Shown: positions 1-6,805, counted from the stretch's first letter. The stretch is 12,551 bases of DNA from JAAZBG01 sp964390065 (GCA_964390065.1 CAYMGX010000124.1:1-12551); one strand, 5' to 3'. Made by a program: numbers and translations. Notes: a model not told the origin generated them from the sequence alone.

Positions 1-19
1 ATAATTGGTTCCAGTGCAC

Positions 20-739
20 TCACTGTTTTCCTCCACTTGTTACAGTTGTTCCAACAGGCTGTCCCTGAATACACTTTCTGAGATTACCTTTTTCAAGCAG
101 TTTGAAAACGATAATATCAACGCCGTACTCCTGACAGAACGAGAATGCAGTTGCATCCATGACTTTTAGTTGACGTACGAGCGCTTCAGCATGTGTTAGC
201 GTCTCAAAACGCACAGCATCTGGATTTTTTGCAGGATCACTGTCATACACGCCATCAACTTTTGTTGCTTTAAGAACTGCATCAGCGCCTATTTCAGCAC
301 AACGCAGTGCCGCAGCAGTATCAGTTGTAAAGAATGGATTTCCAGTTCCTCCGGCAATTACAACAACAATTCCCATTTTCATGTATTCAATTGCGAGATC
401 CGGTGTAAAGTACTCACCCGCTCTGTCACAATGAACCGCAGTCAGTACTCTTGCAGGAATCTCCCGTGCTTCAAGATACTCTTTGATCGCAATGGAATTG
501 ATTACTGTCCCGAGCATTCCCATTGTGTCACCTGCCACCCGGGATACCCCTTCAGCAGTTGCGCCACGGATAAAATTTCCGGCACCGATTACAATTGCAA
601 TCTCAACACCATCCTGATATACTTCGGCGATATCATCAGCAACCTGACCTGTTATCTCAGGATCAATCCCAAAGCCTTTACTTCCGGCAATTGCTTCACC
701 GGATAGTTTAAGGAGCACTCTCTTATATTTTGATGCCAT
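20..739 (-). CDS. pyrH: UMP kinase (uridylate kinase, PyrH)
   Basis: Phosphorylates UMP to UDP with ATP in the cytoplasm, the committed step towards UTP and CTP; the bacterial enzyme is a hexamer of the amino-acid-kinase fold. The 239-residue length is normal. Visible signatures are the N-terminal KRVLLKLSGEA strand and phosphate loop (residues 6-16), the second glycine loop IGAGNFIRG (51-59; many homologues have IGGGN), GDTMGMLGTVIN (70-81), the GGTGNPFFTTD loop (130-140) and LKATKVDGVYDSDP (156-169). It is the last gene of the rplM-rpsI-rpsB-tsf-pyrH run and starts only 5 nt after the tsf stop. No good Shine-Dalgarno precedes its ATG, so translational coupling to tsf is likely. Only 19 bases remain beyond its stop, so the next gene (frr is common here) is not visible. 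Identification is secure from the family motifs. Confidence 0.97.
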   Translation of the reverse strand: MASKYKRVLLKLSGEAIAGSKGFGIDPEITGQVADDIAEVYQDGVEIAIVIGAGNFIRGATAEGVSRVAGDTMGMLGTVINSIAIKEYLEAREIPARVLTAVHCDRAGEYFTPDLAIEYMKMGIVVVIAGGTGNPFFTTDTAAALRCAEIGADAVLKATKVDGVYDSDPAKNPDAVRFETLTHAEALVRQLKVMDATAFSFCQEYGVDIIVFKLLEKGNLRKCIQGQPVGTTVTSGGKQ

Positions 740-744
740 AGTAA

Positions 745-1617
745 TTATTCTGCGCCACGTTCCATACGAACAAATGAGATAACTTTAATTTTTGAAGCAA
801 GTTCTTTTTCTGTTTCAGCAATTCTCTGTGCAATGCTGATCTCAGGATTTTTTACAAATGGCTGACCGACAAGTGTAACTTCCTGAAAAAACTTGACAAG
901 CTTGCCCTCAACGATCTTATCCCAGATTTTTTCCGGTTTACCGGATGTCTGAGCCTGCGTAAAATAGATCTCTTTTTCTTTTGCAATAACTTCAGGACTG
1001 ATCGCATCAGAATCCGTAGACATGGGGTTTGATGCCGCAACCTGCATTGCAAGATCTTTTCCGAGGTCTGCCATTGCTGCAGAATCAAGACCGGCAGTTG
1101 CACTTAATTTTACAACGACACCGATTTTACCGTTACCGTGGTTGTAGGTAAAAAGCTTCTCATTCGCATTTGTTGTATCAACTTTTGCATATCTGCGGAA
1201 CATGATATTCTCACCGATTTTACCGATAAGCTCAGTCACACGTGCTTCAATAGTGATATTTCCCATTGATGAAGCAACAAGTGCTTTAGCAGCCGTGATA
1301 TCAGCAGGTTTTTTCTCGATAAGAACATTTCCAAGAGTATCAACAAATGCCACGAAGTCATCATTACGGGCAACAAAGTCAGTTTCTGAGTTCACTTCAT
1401 AAACGCATGCGGTTGTTGCATCAGAAACGATAGTGACTTTACCCTCTTTGGCAGCTTTATCAGCGCGTTTTACCGCTGTAGCCTGACCCTGCTTGCGAAG
1501 ATTTTCGATTGCGACAGTCATATCACCGTTAGCATCGATGATTGCCTGCTTGCAGATCATCATTCCAAGGCCGGTTTTGTCGCGAAGTTCTTTTACTACA
1601 GCTGCAGATACTTCCAT
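745..1617 (-). CDS. tsf: Translation elongation factor Ts
   Basis: EF-Ts is the guanine-nucleotide exchange factor that recharges EF-Tu from the GDP to the GTP form during elongation. The 290-residue protein has the N-terminal UBA-like helical domain (VKELRDKTGLGMMICKQAI, residues 8-26) and the signature TDFVARND (79-86), whose Asp and Phe insert beside the EF-Tu magnesium site. The remainder is the core/dimerisation region of usual length. The aspartate usual in the MMDCKKAL stretch is Ile here, a small deviation. The ATG at 1617 is preceded by AAAGGAG about 9 nt upstream, which fixes the start. It follows rpsB after a 112-bp gap holding two hairpins, and precedes pyrH by 5 nt. Confidence 0.97.
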   Translation of the reverse strand: MEVSAAVVKELRDKTGLGMMICKQAIIDANGDMTVAIENLRKQGQATAVKRADKAAKEGKVTIVSDATTACVYEVNSETDFVARNDDFVAFVDTLGNVLIEKKPADITAAKALVASSMGNITIEARVTELIGKIGENIMFRRYAKVDTTNANEKLFTYNHGNGKIGVVVKLSATAGLDSAAMADLGKDLAMQVAASNPMSTDSDAISPEVIAKEKEIYFTQAQTSGKPEKIWDKIVEGKLVKFFQEVTLVGQPFVKNPEISIAQRIAETEKELASKIKVISFVRMERGAE

Positions 1618-1653
1618 TTTTTATATACTCCTTTTTTTTATTCTATTTTAATG

Positions 1654-1687
1654 AAAAAAGAATGGGATCTTATCGACCGCCATTCTT
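1654..1687 (-). terminator. Attenuator-like hairpin between rpsB and tsf
   Basis: On the minus strand the arms AAGAATGG (1687-1680) and CCATTCTT (1665-1658) form a perfect 8-bp stem with a 14-nt loop, running into a six-T run at 1659-1654. This is the architecture of an intrinsic terminator. Because tsf and pyrH lie downstream without a clear promoter of their own in the gap, it probably acts as a partial terminator that lowers tsf/pyrH output relative to rpsB. Function is inferred; the fold and T-run are visible. Confidence 0.6.
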
Positions 1688-1697
1688 ATAAAGTAAA

Positions 1698-1726
1698 CCT
1701 GAAATCAATTGTGACTGGTTTTCAGG
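1698..1726 (-). repeat. Hairpin just after the rpsB stop codon
   Basis: CCTGAAA (1726-1720 on the minus strand) pairs perfectly with TTTCAGG (1704-1698) around a 15-nt loop, four bases after the rpsB stop. It lies directly upstream of the hairpin with the T-run, so the two form a tandem structure in the rpsB-tsf spacer. It may protect the rpsB 3' end or help termination; only the pairing is seen. Confidence 0.4.
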
Positions 1727-1729
1727 CGA

Positions 1730-2557
1730 TCATTCTTCTTCAGTGAATTTCACAACTTTTTTGTGAACTACACGATGTTTTTTTGCTGCTGACTTTGAAT
1801 CATCGGCATCCTCTTCATCATCAAACTTGCTCTGTTTTTCAGCTTTCATCTCGGCTGAGATGTCTTCAGGTTTGATTTTGTCACTTACTTCAATAATCGC
1901 ATCAGCAACAGCTCTTGTGATAAGCTGCACCGACTTGATTGCATCATCGTTTCCAGGGATTGGGAAATCAACACAATCAGGATCACAGTTTGTATCAACA
2001 ATTGCACCAATCGGAATATGAAGGCGACGGCCTTCGGAAATTGCAATATGTTCTTTAATTGTATCAACAACGAAAATAAGTGATGGCAATCTTCTCATAT
2101 TCCTGATACCTTCAAGCACAGCAAGAAGTTTTTCTTTACGCTTTGCGAGAAGCATACGTTCTTTTTTAGGAAGTGCATTAATTGTGCCATCGTTTTCCAT
2201 CGCTTCGATTTTGTCGAGCTTGGAGATACTCTGACGAATTGTCTGGAAGTTTGTGAGCATTCCACCAAGCCAGCGTTCGGTAACAAATGGCATATTGCAG
2301 CGTATAGCTTCTTCCTTAATACAATCACGAAGCTGTTTCTTTGTTCCAACAAAAAGAACCTTGCCGCCTTTACCAACTTCTTTTTTTACTTTTACAATAA
2401 GCTTTTCAACATTCTGAAGAGTCTTGTTGAGATCGATAATATAGATGCCGTTTTTAGGGCAAAGGATAAAACGTTTCATTTTCGGGTTCCAGCGTTTTGT
2501 CTGGTGACCGAAATGGGTTCCTGCCTCGAGAAGATCCTGAAGCGATAATGAAGACAT
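1730..2557 (-). CDS. rpsB: 30S ribosomal protein S2
   Basis: S2 is a late-assembling small-subunit protein at the head-body junction of the 30S particle. It needs S1 recruitment and is required for efficient mRNA binding. The 275-residue product carries the diagnostic N-terminus LLEAGTHFGHQTKRWNPKMK, then FILCPKNGIYIIDLNKT, the FVGTKKQ strand, ERWLGGMLTNFQTI, and DTNCDPDCVDFPIPGNDDAI near the C-terminal third. A charged tail (acidic DDEEDADD then lysine-rich) extends the family core. The reading frame is open 21 codons further upstream, but the ATG at 2557 is chosen: GGAG lies 5 nt before it and the family alignment begins at MSSLSLQDLLEAG. It sits between rpsI and tsf, with a folded 126-bp spacer towards rpsI that could bind S2 for autoregulation. 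Confidence 0.97.
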   Translation of the reverse strand: MSSLSLQDLLEAGTHFGHQTKRWNPKMKRFILCPKNGIYIIDLNKTLQNVEKLIVKVKKEVGKGGKVLFVGTKKQLRDCIKEEAIRCNMPFVTERWLGGMLTNFQTIRQSISKLDKIEAMENDGTINALPKKERMLLAKRKEKLLAVLEGIRNMRRLPSLIFVVDTIKEHIAISEGRRLHIPIGAIVDTNCDPDCVDFPIPGNDDAIKSVQLITRAVADAIIEVSDKIKPEDISAEMKAEKQSKFDDEEDADDSKSAAKKHRVVHKKVVKFTEEE

Positions 2558-2604
2558 TGTGACTCCTAACATGTAAGTTGGGTTAATCAACCACGAATTA
2601 TCAT

Positions 2605-2648
2605 AGCGGAAGAATACCATTCCAATGGAACAGCACCCATCTTCCGCT
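2605..2648 (-). promoter_or_regulatory. Structured leader of rpsB (candidate r-protein autoregulatory element)
   Basis: The rpsI-rpsB spacer contains a perfect 9-bp inverted repeat, AGCGGAAGA and TCTTCCGCT, separated by 26 nt. The interior contains a second small hairpin, CCATT-CC-AATGG. In the minus-strand transcript this fold lies about 48 nt upstream of the rpsB ATG and is not followed by a T-run, so it is not a terminator. Ribosomal-protein leaders that bind the encoded protein are known ahead of rpsB in other bacteria; equivalence here is inference. Confidence 0.45.
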
Positions 2649-2683
2649 CAAATCGTGTGATACTATGAATATATCGGATATAA

Positions 2684-3073
2684 TTAACGTTTCGAGAACT
2701 GGAATCTACGGCGGGCACCGGCCTGACCGTATTTTTTACGCTCTACGACGCGTGAATCTCTGGTGAGAAAACCACTTTTACGAAGTAATTTGTGGTACTC
2801 ATCGTTGACCAATGCAAGTGCACGGGAAATTCCAAGTCTGATAGCACCTGACTGTCCGCTCAAACCACCACCGCGAACACTTGCGACGATATCATACGAT
2901 GATGCAACCTGAAGAAGATTCAGCGGCTGTTCAACATCCATTACAAGTACATCGCTCTTCAAATATTCAAGCAGAGGTTTGCCATTGACTGTGCGCTCAC
3001 CCTTACCCGGGCGAATGATAACTGTTGCAATCGCGTTTTTTCTTTTACCGGTCGCAGATAATCTGTTGTCCAA
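2684..3073 (-). CDS. rpsI: 30S ribosomal protein S9
   Basis: S9 sits in the head of the 30S subunit; its extended C-terminal tail ends in Lys-Arg and contacts the P-site tRNA anticodon loop. The 129-residue product matches the family throughout: ATGKRKNAIATV (residues 7-18), the VNGKPLLEYL segment, VRGGGLSGQSGAIRLGISRAL (67-87), and the basic tail RKKYGQAGARRRFQFSKR with the canonical SKR end. The start codon is TTG at 3073, with AAAGGAG nine bases upstream. No in-frame ATG or GTG lies between that Shine-Dalgarno and the TTG, and the next residues DNRLSATGKRK are where the family begins. It is separated from rplM by 26 nt and is co-transcribed with it. Confidence 0.97.
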   Translation of the reverse strand: MDNRLSATGKRKNAIATVIIRPGKGERTVNGKPLLEYLKSDVLVMDVEQPLNLLQVASSYDIVASVRGGGLSGQSGAIRLGISRALALVNDEYHKLLRKSGFLTRDSRVVERKKYGQAGARRRFQFSKR

Positions 3074-3099
3074 AATGACCAGCTCCTTTTCAATAGCTC

Positions 3100-3531
3100 T
3101 TATTTAAGGTTTAACTCTTTGGGCTGCTGCGCGGTATGAGGATGACTTGCGCCAGCATACACATGAAGCTTACTCATGATCTTTCTGCCGCGAGCATTCT
3201 TTGAAACCATACCATGGACCGCATGAATGAGAATCTTTGATGGGTCCAGTGCAAGCTGTTCTTTAAATGAACGGAACTTTCCACCACCTGGATAGTGTGA
3301 ATGACGGAAATACTCTTTTGTTTCCGGTTTTGTTCCAGTCAACTTAACTTTTTCTGCATTAACAATTACTACAAAGTCACCATGATCCTGATTTGGCGAG
3401 TAAGCAACCTTACCCTTTCCGATCAATACCTGTGCAACCTTTGAGGCAATGCGTCCAAGCGAAATGTCAGTTGCATCTACAACATACCAGTTACGCTTGA
3501 TTGACTTTTCGTCTACTACTACTGTTTTCAT
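3100..3531 (-). CDS. rplM: 50S ribosomal protein L13
   Basis: L13 is an early-assembling 23S-rRNA-binding protein of the large subunit. The 143-residue product matches the usual length of about 142. It begins MKTVVVDEKSIKRNWYVVDA and includes LGRIASKVAQVLIGKGK, the DHGDFVVIVNAEKVKLTGTK strand region, HSHYPGGGKFRSF, the HAVHGMVSKNARGRKIMSKL helix and LHVYAGASHPHTAQQP, all typical of the family. The frame is open ten codons further upstream, but the ATG at 3531 matches the family start and has GAGGATGG a short distance ahead; the upstream ATG has no Shine-Dalgarno. It is first in the operon, with a near-consensus promoter about 50 nt ahead, and the L13-S9 pairing is nearly universal in bacteria. 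Confidence 0.97.
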   Translation of the reverse strand: MKTVVVDEKSIKRNWYVVDATDISLGRIASKVAQVLIGKGKVAYSPNQDHGDFVVIVNAEKVKLTGTKPETKEYFRHSHYPGGGKFRSFKEQLALDPSKILIHAVHGMVSKNARGRKIMSKLHVYAGASHPHTAQQPKELNLK

Positions 3532-3586
3532 GGCTGTACCATCCTCAAATACTGAGTACATTCAGATTTTAAAAATTAGTCATGAG

Positions 3587-3615
3587 AATATAAAATAGTG
3601 AAATTGAGATGTCAA
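3587..3615 (-). promoter_or_regulatory. Sigma70-type promoter of the rplM-rpsI-rpsB-tsf-pyrH operon
   Basis: On the minus strand TTGACA (3615-3610) is followed after exactly 17 nt by TATATT (3592-3587). Transcription would start near 3580, giving a leader of about 50 nt before the rplM ATG. The -35 is perfect, the -10 differs from TATAAT at one position, and the spacing is optimal. The same hexamer pair recurs before rpmB. Confidence 0.85.
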
Positions 3616-3709
3616 CAAAGATTATTGTTTTTTTATTTCTTCCCGATCGTCGACATCACGCTTCAATTTCAAAACCAGAAGAATAATAATGACCGGTATG
3701 GAATATACA

Positions 3710-4870
3710 CTAAGACTGTGAAGGAAGGAATAGTGCAATTGCATTTTCTGAAATAACTTTAACAAGCCCACCACATTTTCGCAAAAGAACATACCCCATT
3801 GACCCGGCAGCAACCCGATCAAGCTCAGAACCAAACACACCTGCATGCGATGCATTCCCGTTCTGATCAATTTCAACCAGAATTTTTACATAATTACAAT
3901 CGAGCCTTGGAATATCTTCCGGAACATTATCAGCATTTGCGATGTTGAACGTAATCGATCCAACATTTCCGACAGATTCGCGTATCAGAAAAAGTATCGA
4001 ACGAATAATATGGCGCGCATAATCAGGATCAATATCAAGATTTGCAATCTCACCGACCTTAAAGTCCATTGCTATGGTGCGACTGGCAAACAACTCCTCA
4101 GCGGCTTCCTTAAGTATCACATCGGTATTTAACACTTTTTTCTTCATTGATGATGTCAGCCCGATATTTGCAAGCTGTTTCAACACCTCAACTGCACTTT
4201 CAACGCACGTTTTGATGGCCTCCATGCTTGATTTGAATTCTTTTCCATGCGCCATCTGCATCTCCATAAGCTGAAGATTGCCATAAATACCCGTAAAAAG
4301 GTTACTGAATGTATGACGCATCGCACTGGAAAGAAGTTCATAAGGATTATAATGACGCTTTTTATCTATCAGCGCTAACGCTTCTTCATCCTGCATACAA
4401 TCGAATATAATCCCCACAGTTCCCTGAAAATTATGCATGTCCGATGATGTATGCTGGCCGGATGCATTTACATTACAAAAAACAGGCTGTTTATCACCGT
4501 TGGTACTCTTTTTACCAAAAAGACGCATCCGTAAATCAGTTGTTCGACGGGGAGGTGCCCGACGTTCATCAAACAGTTTCGGTGCTCGCTCGTTACCTGT
4601 AGAAATACCTGTAAATTTTGGAAGTATATAATCCCTGCTCACTGACGACAAATCGTCAGGATGCACAATATTACTAAAATGAAGACCAATCAACTCCTGT
4701 GGTTCGTAACCCAGTACATCGGTAACATTCTGACTTATATAGGCAAAGTGTCCCCGCTCGTCGAGTGCATAAACCACCCCGGGAAGTGTCTCCACCAGTG
4801 TTTTGTAATGGAGATCCATATCATTAAAAAGTATTGAATAATCTGACAGAGTAACTTGCTTGTGTTCCAC
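3710..4870 (-). CDS. PAS-domain protein with a degenerate histidine-kinase module
   Basis: Soluble 386-residue signalling protein with no membrane segment. A PAS domain fills roughly residues 20-160 (LVETLPGVVYALDERGHFAY, LGYEPQELIG, VHPDD), with a PKLFDERR loop near 98-104 seen in some PAS families. A dimerisation helix follows, with the H-box-like RHTFSNLFTGIYGNLQLME (185-203), so H186 could be the phospho-acceptor. The usual acidic residue after the His is Thr. The C-terminal part (about 250-383) aligns with an HATPase fold but lacks key ATP-site residues: the N-box asparagines align with S291 and L295, and the DxGxG box reads DQNGNA. It may be a pseudokinase or phosphotransfer scaffold rather than an active kinase. 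The start is GTG at 4870 with GAGG five bases upstream. No response regulator is visible nearby. Confidence 0.8.
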   Translation of the reverse strand: MEHKQVTLSDYSILFNDMDLHYKTLVETLPGVVYALDERGHFAYISQNVTDVLGYEPQELIGLHFSNIVHPDDLSSVSRDYILPKFTGISTGNERAPKLFDERRAPPRRTTDLRMRLFGKKSTNGDKQPVFCNVNASGQHTSSDMHNFQGTVGIIFDCMQDEEALALIDKKRHYNPYELLSSAMRHTFSNLFTGIYGNLQLMEMQMAHGKEFKSSMEAIKTCVESAVEVLKQLANIGLTSSMKKKVLNTDVILKEAAEELFASRTIAMDFKVGEIANLDIDPDYARHIIRSILFLIRESVGNVGSITFNIANADNVPEDIPRLDCNYVKILVEIDQNGNASHAGVFGSELDRVAAGSMGYVLLRKCGGLVKVISENAIALFLPSQS

Positions 4871-4993
4871 ATAGGCCTCTGTTTTTAAATTACCAGTGCT
4901 GAACTATCCCGACTTTCAGCAAAAAGCCACTCTCCCCAATTTATCCAAATACCAAATGATTGACTTTTTGTCCTGTCACTTTTGAGATACTAT

Positions 4994-5022
4994 ATCCTAC
5001 CACCAACACACTACCTTGTCAT
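4994..5022 (-). promoter_or_regulatory. Possible promoter of the PAS protein
   Basis: On the minus strand ATGACA (5022-5017), 17 nt, then TAGGAT (4999-4994): five of six and four of six matches to consensus. It has A/T tracts directly upstream of the -35 (5023-5044) that could act as an UP element. The leader to the GTG start would be about 115 nt. Plausible, but weaker than the other promoters here. Confidence 0.35.
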
Positions 5023-5044
5023 TAAAAAAATTAAATTTTTTTAA
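5022..5044. repeat. Perfect 23-bp A/T-only palindrome
   Basis: Two T, seven A, TTAAA, seven T, two A: symmetric around position 5033. Bent or easily melted DNA of this kind can serve as an UP element or a binding site for nucleoid proteins. It may also be chance in an AT-rich gap. Confidence 0.4.
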
Positions 5045-5212
5045 ACTTTATACGAACGCCTGCACAACTGAACGCATTTTTCTTTTTTTTGCGCAAGAAA
5101 ACACGAAAGAACACTCTATTTTCAATGTTTTACAATTAGTTTTAAGCAGCGATGTTTGATATGGAGTATTTCTGAACAAAACGATTTACACACTGCGAAA
5201 ACCGCGACGGGT

Positions 5213-5551
5213 TTACCGCATCATTCTAATAAAAAGAGGACCATTGGCGCTGTTTTCCTGAAGCATCTTATCAAGAGAGTAAATAGAGTCATTCCTGTTA
5301 AAAGTAATCTCTTTTACTTTAGCACCTTTGGCATTATAAAGGATCGCTTTTTGAAATCCATGAAGCGAATTCATATCAGGCCGGCTACCCATTACTGATG
5401 TAAATGCAATATCTCTGGTTATTGATTGCCCGGAGACTTTCGCAACATCCTTCATTACTGCAGAACTGCCTTGATCAGCATGAACAATAGTCAGATGAAC
5501 ACAGAAAAAGCACACATACAAAAGCGCACCTGCAATAATCCTGTTTTTCAT
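5213..5551 (-). CDS. Small exported protein of unknown function
   Basis: I do not recognise the family. The 112-residue product begins with a Sec signal peptide: a basic MKNR start, a hydrophobic core (IIAGALLYVCFFCVHLTIV), and a likely cleavage after VHA. This leaves a mature protein of under 90 residues. The last 40 residues (AILYNAKGAKVKEITFNR ... GPLFIRM) have the alternating-strand pattern of the short C-terminal beta domains common on secreted FCB proteins, but the match is loose. The ATG at 5551 is preferred because a GGGGG run lies 4 nt upstream. The in-frame ATG at 5563 has no Shine-Dalgarno and would add MRGR. The gene is separated from the sigma-factor gene by a large inverted repeat. 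Confidence 0.65.
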   Translation of the reverse strand: MKNRIIAGALLYVCFFCVHLTIVHADQGSSAVMKDVAKVSGQSITRDIAFTSVMGSRPDMNSLHGFQKAILYNAKGAKVKEITFNRNDSIYSLDKMLQENSANGPLFIRMMR

Positions 5552-5606
5552 TCGCCCCCGCATTGTTTATAACTGACAGCAATCTATACGATTAATATAC
5601 TAATAA

Positions 5607-5652
5607 AATGCTGATAATGAATAAAAATTTTTATTCATTCACTATCAGCATT
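5607..5652 (-). terminator. Large inverted repeat after the sigma-factor gene (probable terminator)
   Basis: AATGCTGATA plus ATGAATAAAAA (5607-5627) pairs completely with TTTTTATTCAT (5628-5638) and TATCAGCATT (5643-5652), leaving only a 4-nt TCAC bulge: 21 bp in all with essentially no loop. On the minus strand it lies 20 nt after the rpoD stop and is followed by TTTTATT, so it could end the rpoD transcript. The A/T-rich apex and short T-run make it an imperfect intrinsic terminator. Confidence 0.5.
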
Positions 5653-5672
5653 ATCGGCATTTCAAAAAAACC

Positions 5673-6524
5673 TTAGTTTGAACGGTATGCAAGCAGTCGC
5701 TTACTGCGGGAAGAGTGCTTTAGACGGCGCAATGCTTTTTCTTTAATCTGACGAGCCCGTTCACGTGTAAGGTTAAAACGCTGCCCGATTTCTTCAAGGG
5801 TATGTGATGTTTCCTCACCGATACCAAAATACAAACGAACGACCTCTTTTTCCCGTTCACTAAGCGTATCAAGTGTTTTTGAGATCTCATCCTGAAGTGA
5901 TACTTCCATAAGACCGTTGTCCGGCAGTAATTGATCCTCATCCTGAAGAACATCCATAAGCCGGCTGTCCTCACCATGCTGCAAGGGAGCATCAAGGGAC
6001 ATATGGCTGTTACCGATCTTAATCGTTTCCCGAACTTCAGAGATATCAATTTTTAGTTCTTCCGCCAATTCTTCAACATTTGGAAGACGTCTGAACTTTT
6101 GCTCCAGTTTACTCTGCATCTTACCGATTTTGTGAATAGTGCCAACCCTGTTCAGAGGCAATTTAATAATGCGGGACTGTTCAGCAAGGGCCTGAAGAAT
6201 CGCCTGGCGAATCCACCAAACAGCATATGAAATGAATTTAAAATTCTTCTTTTCATCAAATCTTTTTGCTGCTCGTATTAAACCAAGATTCCCCTCATTT
6301 ATCAGATCGCTTAGTGGCAAACCCTGATTCTGATAATTGCGTGCGACACTGACAACGAAACGAAGGTTTGCATTTACAAGCTTCTCAAGTGCCTTTTTAT
6401 CACCTTTGCGGATTTTAACTGCAAGCTTGGCTTCATCTTCAAGAGAAAGACTTTTATTTTTTCCAATCTCACGTAAATAAAGCGCTAACGACCCCTCTTC
6501 AGGAAGAAACTGCGTTTTCTCCAT
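5673..6524 (-). CDS. rpoD: Principal RNA polymerase sigma factor, short RpoD/SigA type
   Basis: Sigma-70 family protein that directs core RNA polymerase to promoters; its sequence fits the housekeeping sigma of FCB bacteria. At 283 residues it lacks region 1.1 and the long insert of proteobacterial RpoD. Region 1.2 is at about 10-45. Region 2 is complete: LRFVVSVARNYQNQGLPLSD, LINEGNLGLIRAAKRFD (74-90) and FKFISYAVWWIRQAILQAL (95-113), containing the -10-recognition and melting aromatics. Region 3 follows KLPLNRVG. Region 4 is LSEREKEVVRLYFGIG (221-236) and the helix-turn-helix TLEEIGQRFNLTRERARQIK (242-261) that reads the -35. The ATG at 6524 has an AGG 5 nt ahead and a GAGGTG further up. 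It is transcribed divergently from rpmB. Confidence 0.93.
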   Translation of the reverse strand: MEKTQFLPEEGSLALYLREIGKNKSLSLEDEAKLAVKIRKGDKKALEKLVNANLRFVVSVARNYQNQGLPLSDLINEGNLGLIRAAKRFDEKKNFKFISYAVWWIRQAILQALAEQSRIIKLPLNRVGTIHKIGKMQSKLEQKFRRLPNVEELAEELKIDISEVRETIKIGNSHMSLDAPLQHGEDSRLMDVLQDEDQLLPDNGLMEVSLQDEISKTLDTLSEREKEVVRLYFGIGEETSHTLEEIGQRFNLTRERARQIKEKALRRLKHSSRSKRLLAYRSN

Positions 6525-6587
6525 ATACCTGCTTTCACCTCAATGTACTTCCAAATTTATCCTGTGATTTCAGGAATAAAGCTTCTA

Positions 6588-6617
6588 AATATACCAAAGT
6601 TCACATCTATAGTGCAA
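6588..6617 (-). promoter_or_regulatory. Candidate extended -10 promoter of rpoD
   Basis: Minus strand: TATATT (6593-6588) preceded by TGG, giving an extended -10 TGnTATATT, with a weak -35 TTGCAC (6617-6612) at 18 nt. The leader to the rpoD ATG would be about 57 nt. An extended -10 commonly compensates for a poor -35. Confidence 0.55.
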
Positions 6618-6805
6618 GACAGCACCGAAATGGTTTGGTTGAAACACAATAATTATACACTAAAAATAAGCTTTAAAAAAAAAAATCAATACAGCGATTT
6701 ACTAATTCTGAGCAACAATCATTCTATCATTATGAATTTAAAGCACTTTTGACACATAGAATTTTCTTTCAATTAAACTTGAGAAGCTTATTTAGCACTT
6801 CTTTT

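Larger units (their letters stand above)
4873..5212. other. 340-bp AT-rich gap upstream of the PAS protein
   Basis: No convincing gene is seen. Near 5022-5044 lies a perfect palindrome of only A and T. A weak candidate promoter for the PAS protein adjoins it (separate entry). The stretch 5075-5120 is rich in homopolymeric T and A. The 80-codon plus-strand frame starting at 5156 lacks a Shine-Dalgarno and runs antisense into the small exported protein, so it is not called. Confidence 0.6.

Noticed and set aside
2558..2620. Longer S2 start adding 21 residues
   Set aside because: The added residues do not match the S2 family and the Shine-Dalgarno GGAG sits inside the extension, five bases before the ATG at 2557.
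2655..2683. TATATT upstream of rpsB as an internal promoter
   Set aside because: No acceptable -35 at 16-18 nt; the hexamer lies in generally AT-rich sequence just after the rpsI stop.
3622..3876. 84-codon minus-strand frame with a hydrophobic end past the PAS protein stop
   Set aside because: Most of it overlaps the kinase-like C-terminus in another frame, no Shine-Dalgarno supports its start, and the hydrophobic stretch looks like chance in AT-rich DNA. The PAS protein itself ends naturally at its last HATPase strand, so a frameshifted extension is not needed.
5199..5214. Short stem AAACC / GGTTT at the exported protein stop, considered as a terminator
   Set aside because: Only 5 bp, overlaps the stop codon and has at most four T after it.
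5156..5398. 80-codon plus-strand frame
   Set aside because: No ribosome-binding site; antisense to the exported protein, which has a clear signal peptide.
6543..6752. 69-codon plus-strand frame in the rpoD-rpmB spacer
   Set aside because: No Shine-Dalgarno, no recognisable family, AT-driven composition, and it overlaps the rpoD promoter region.
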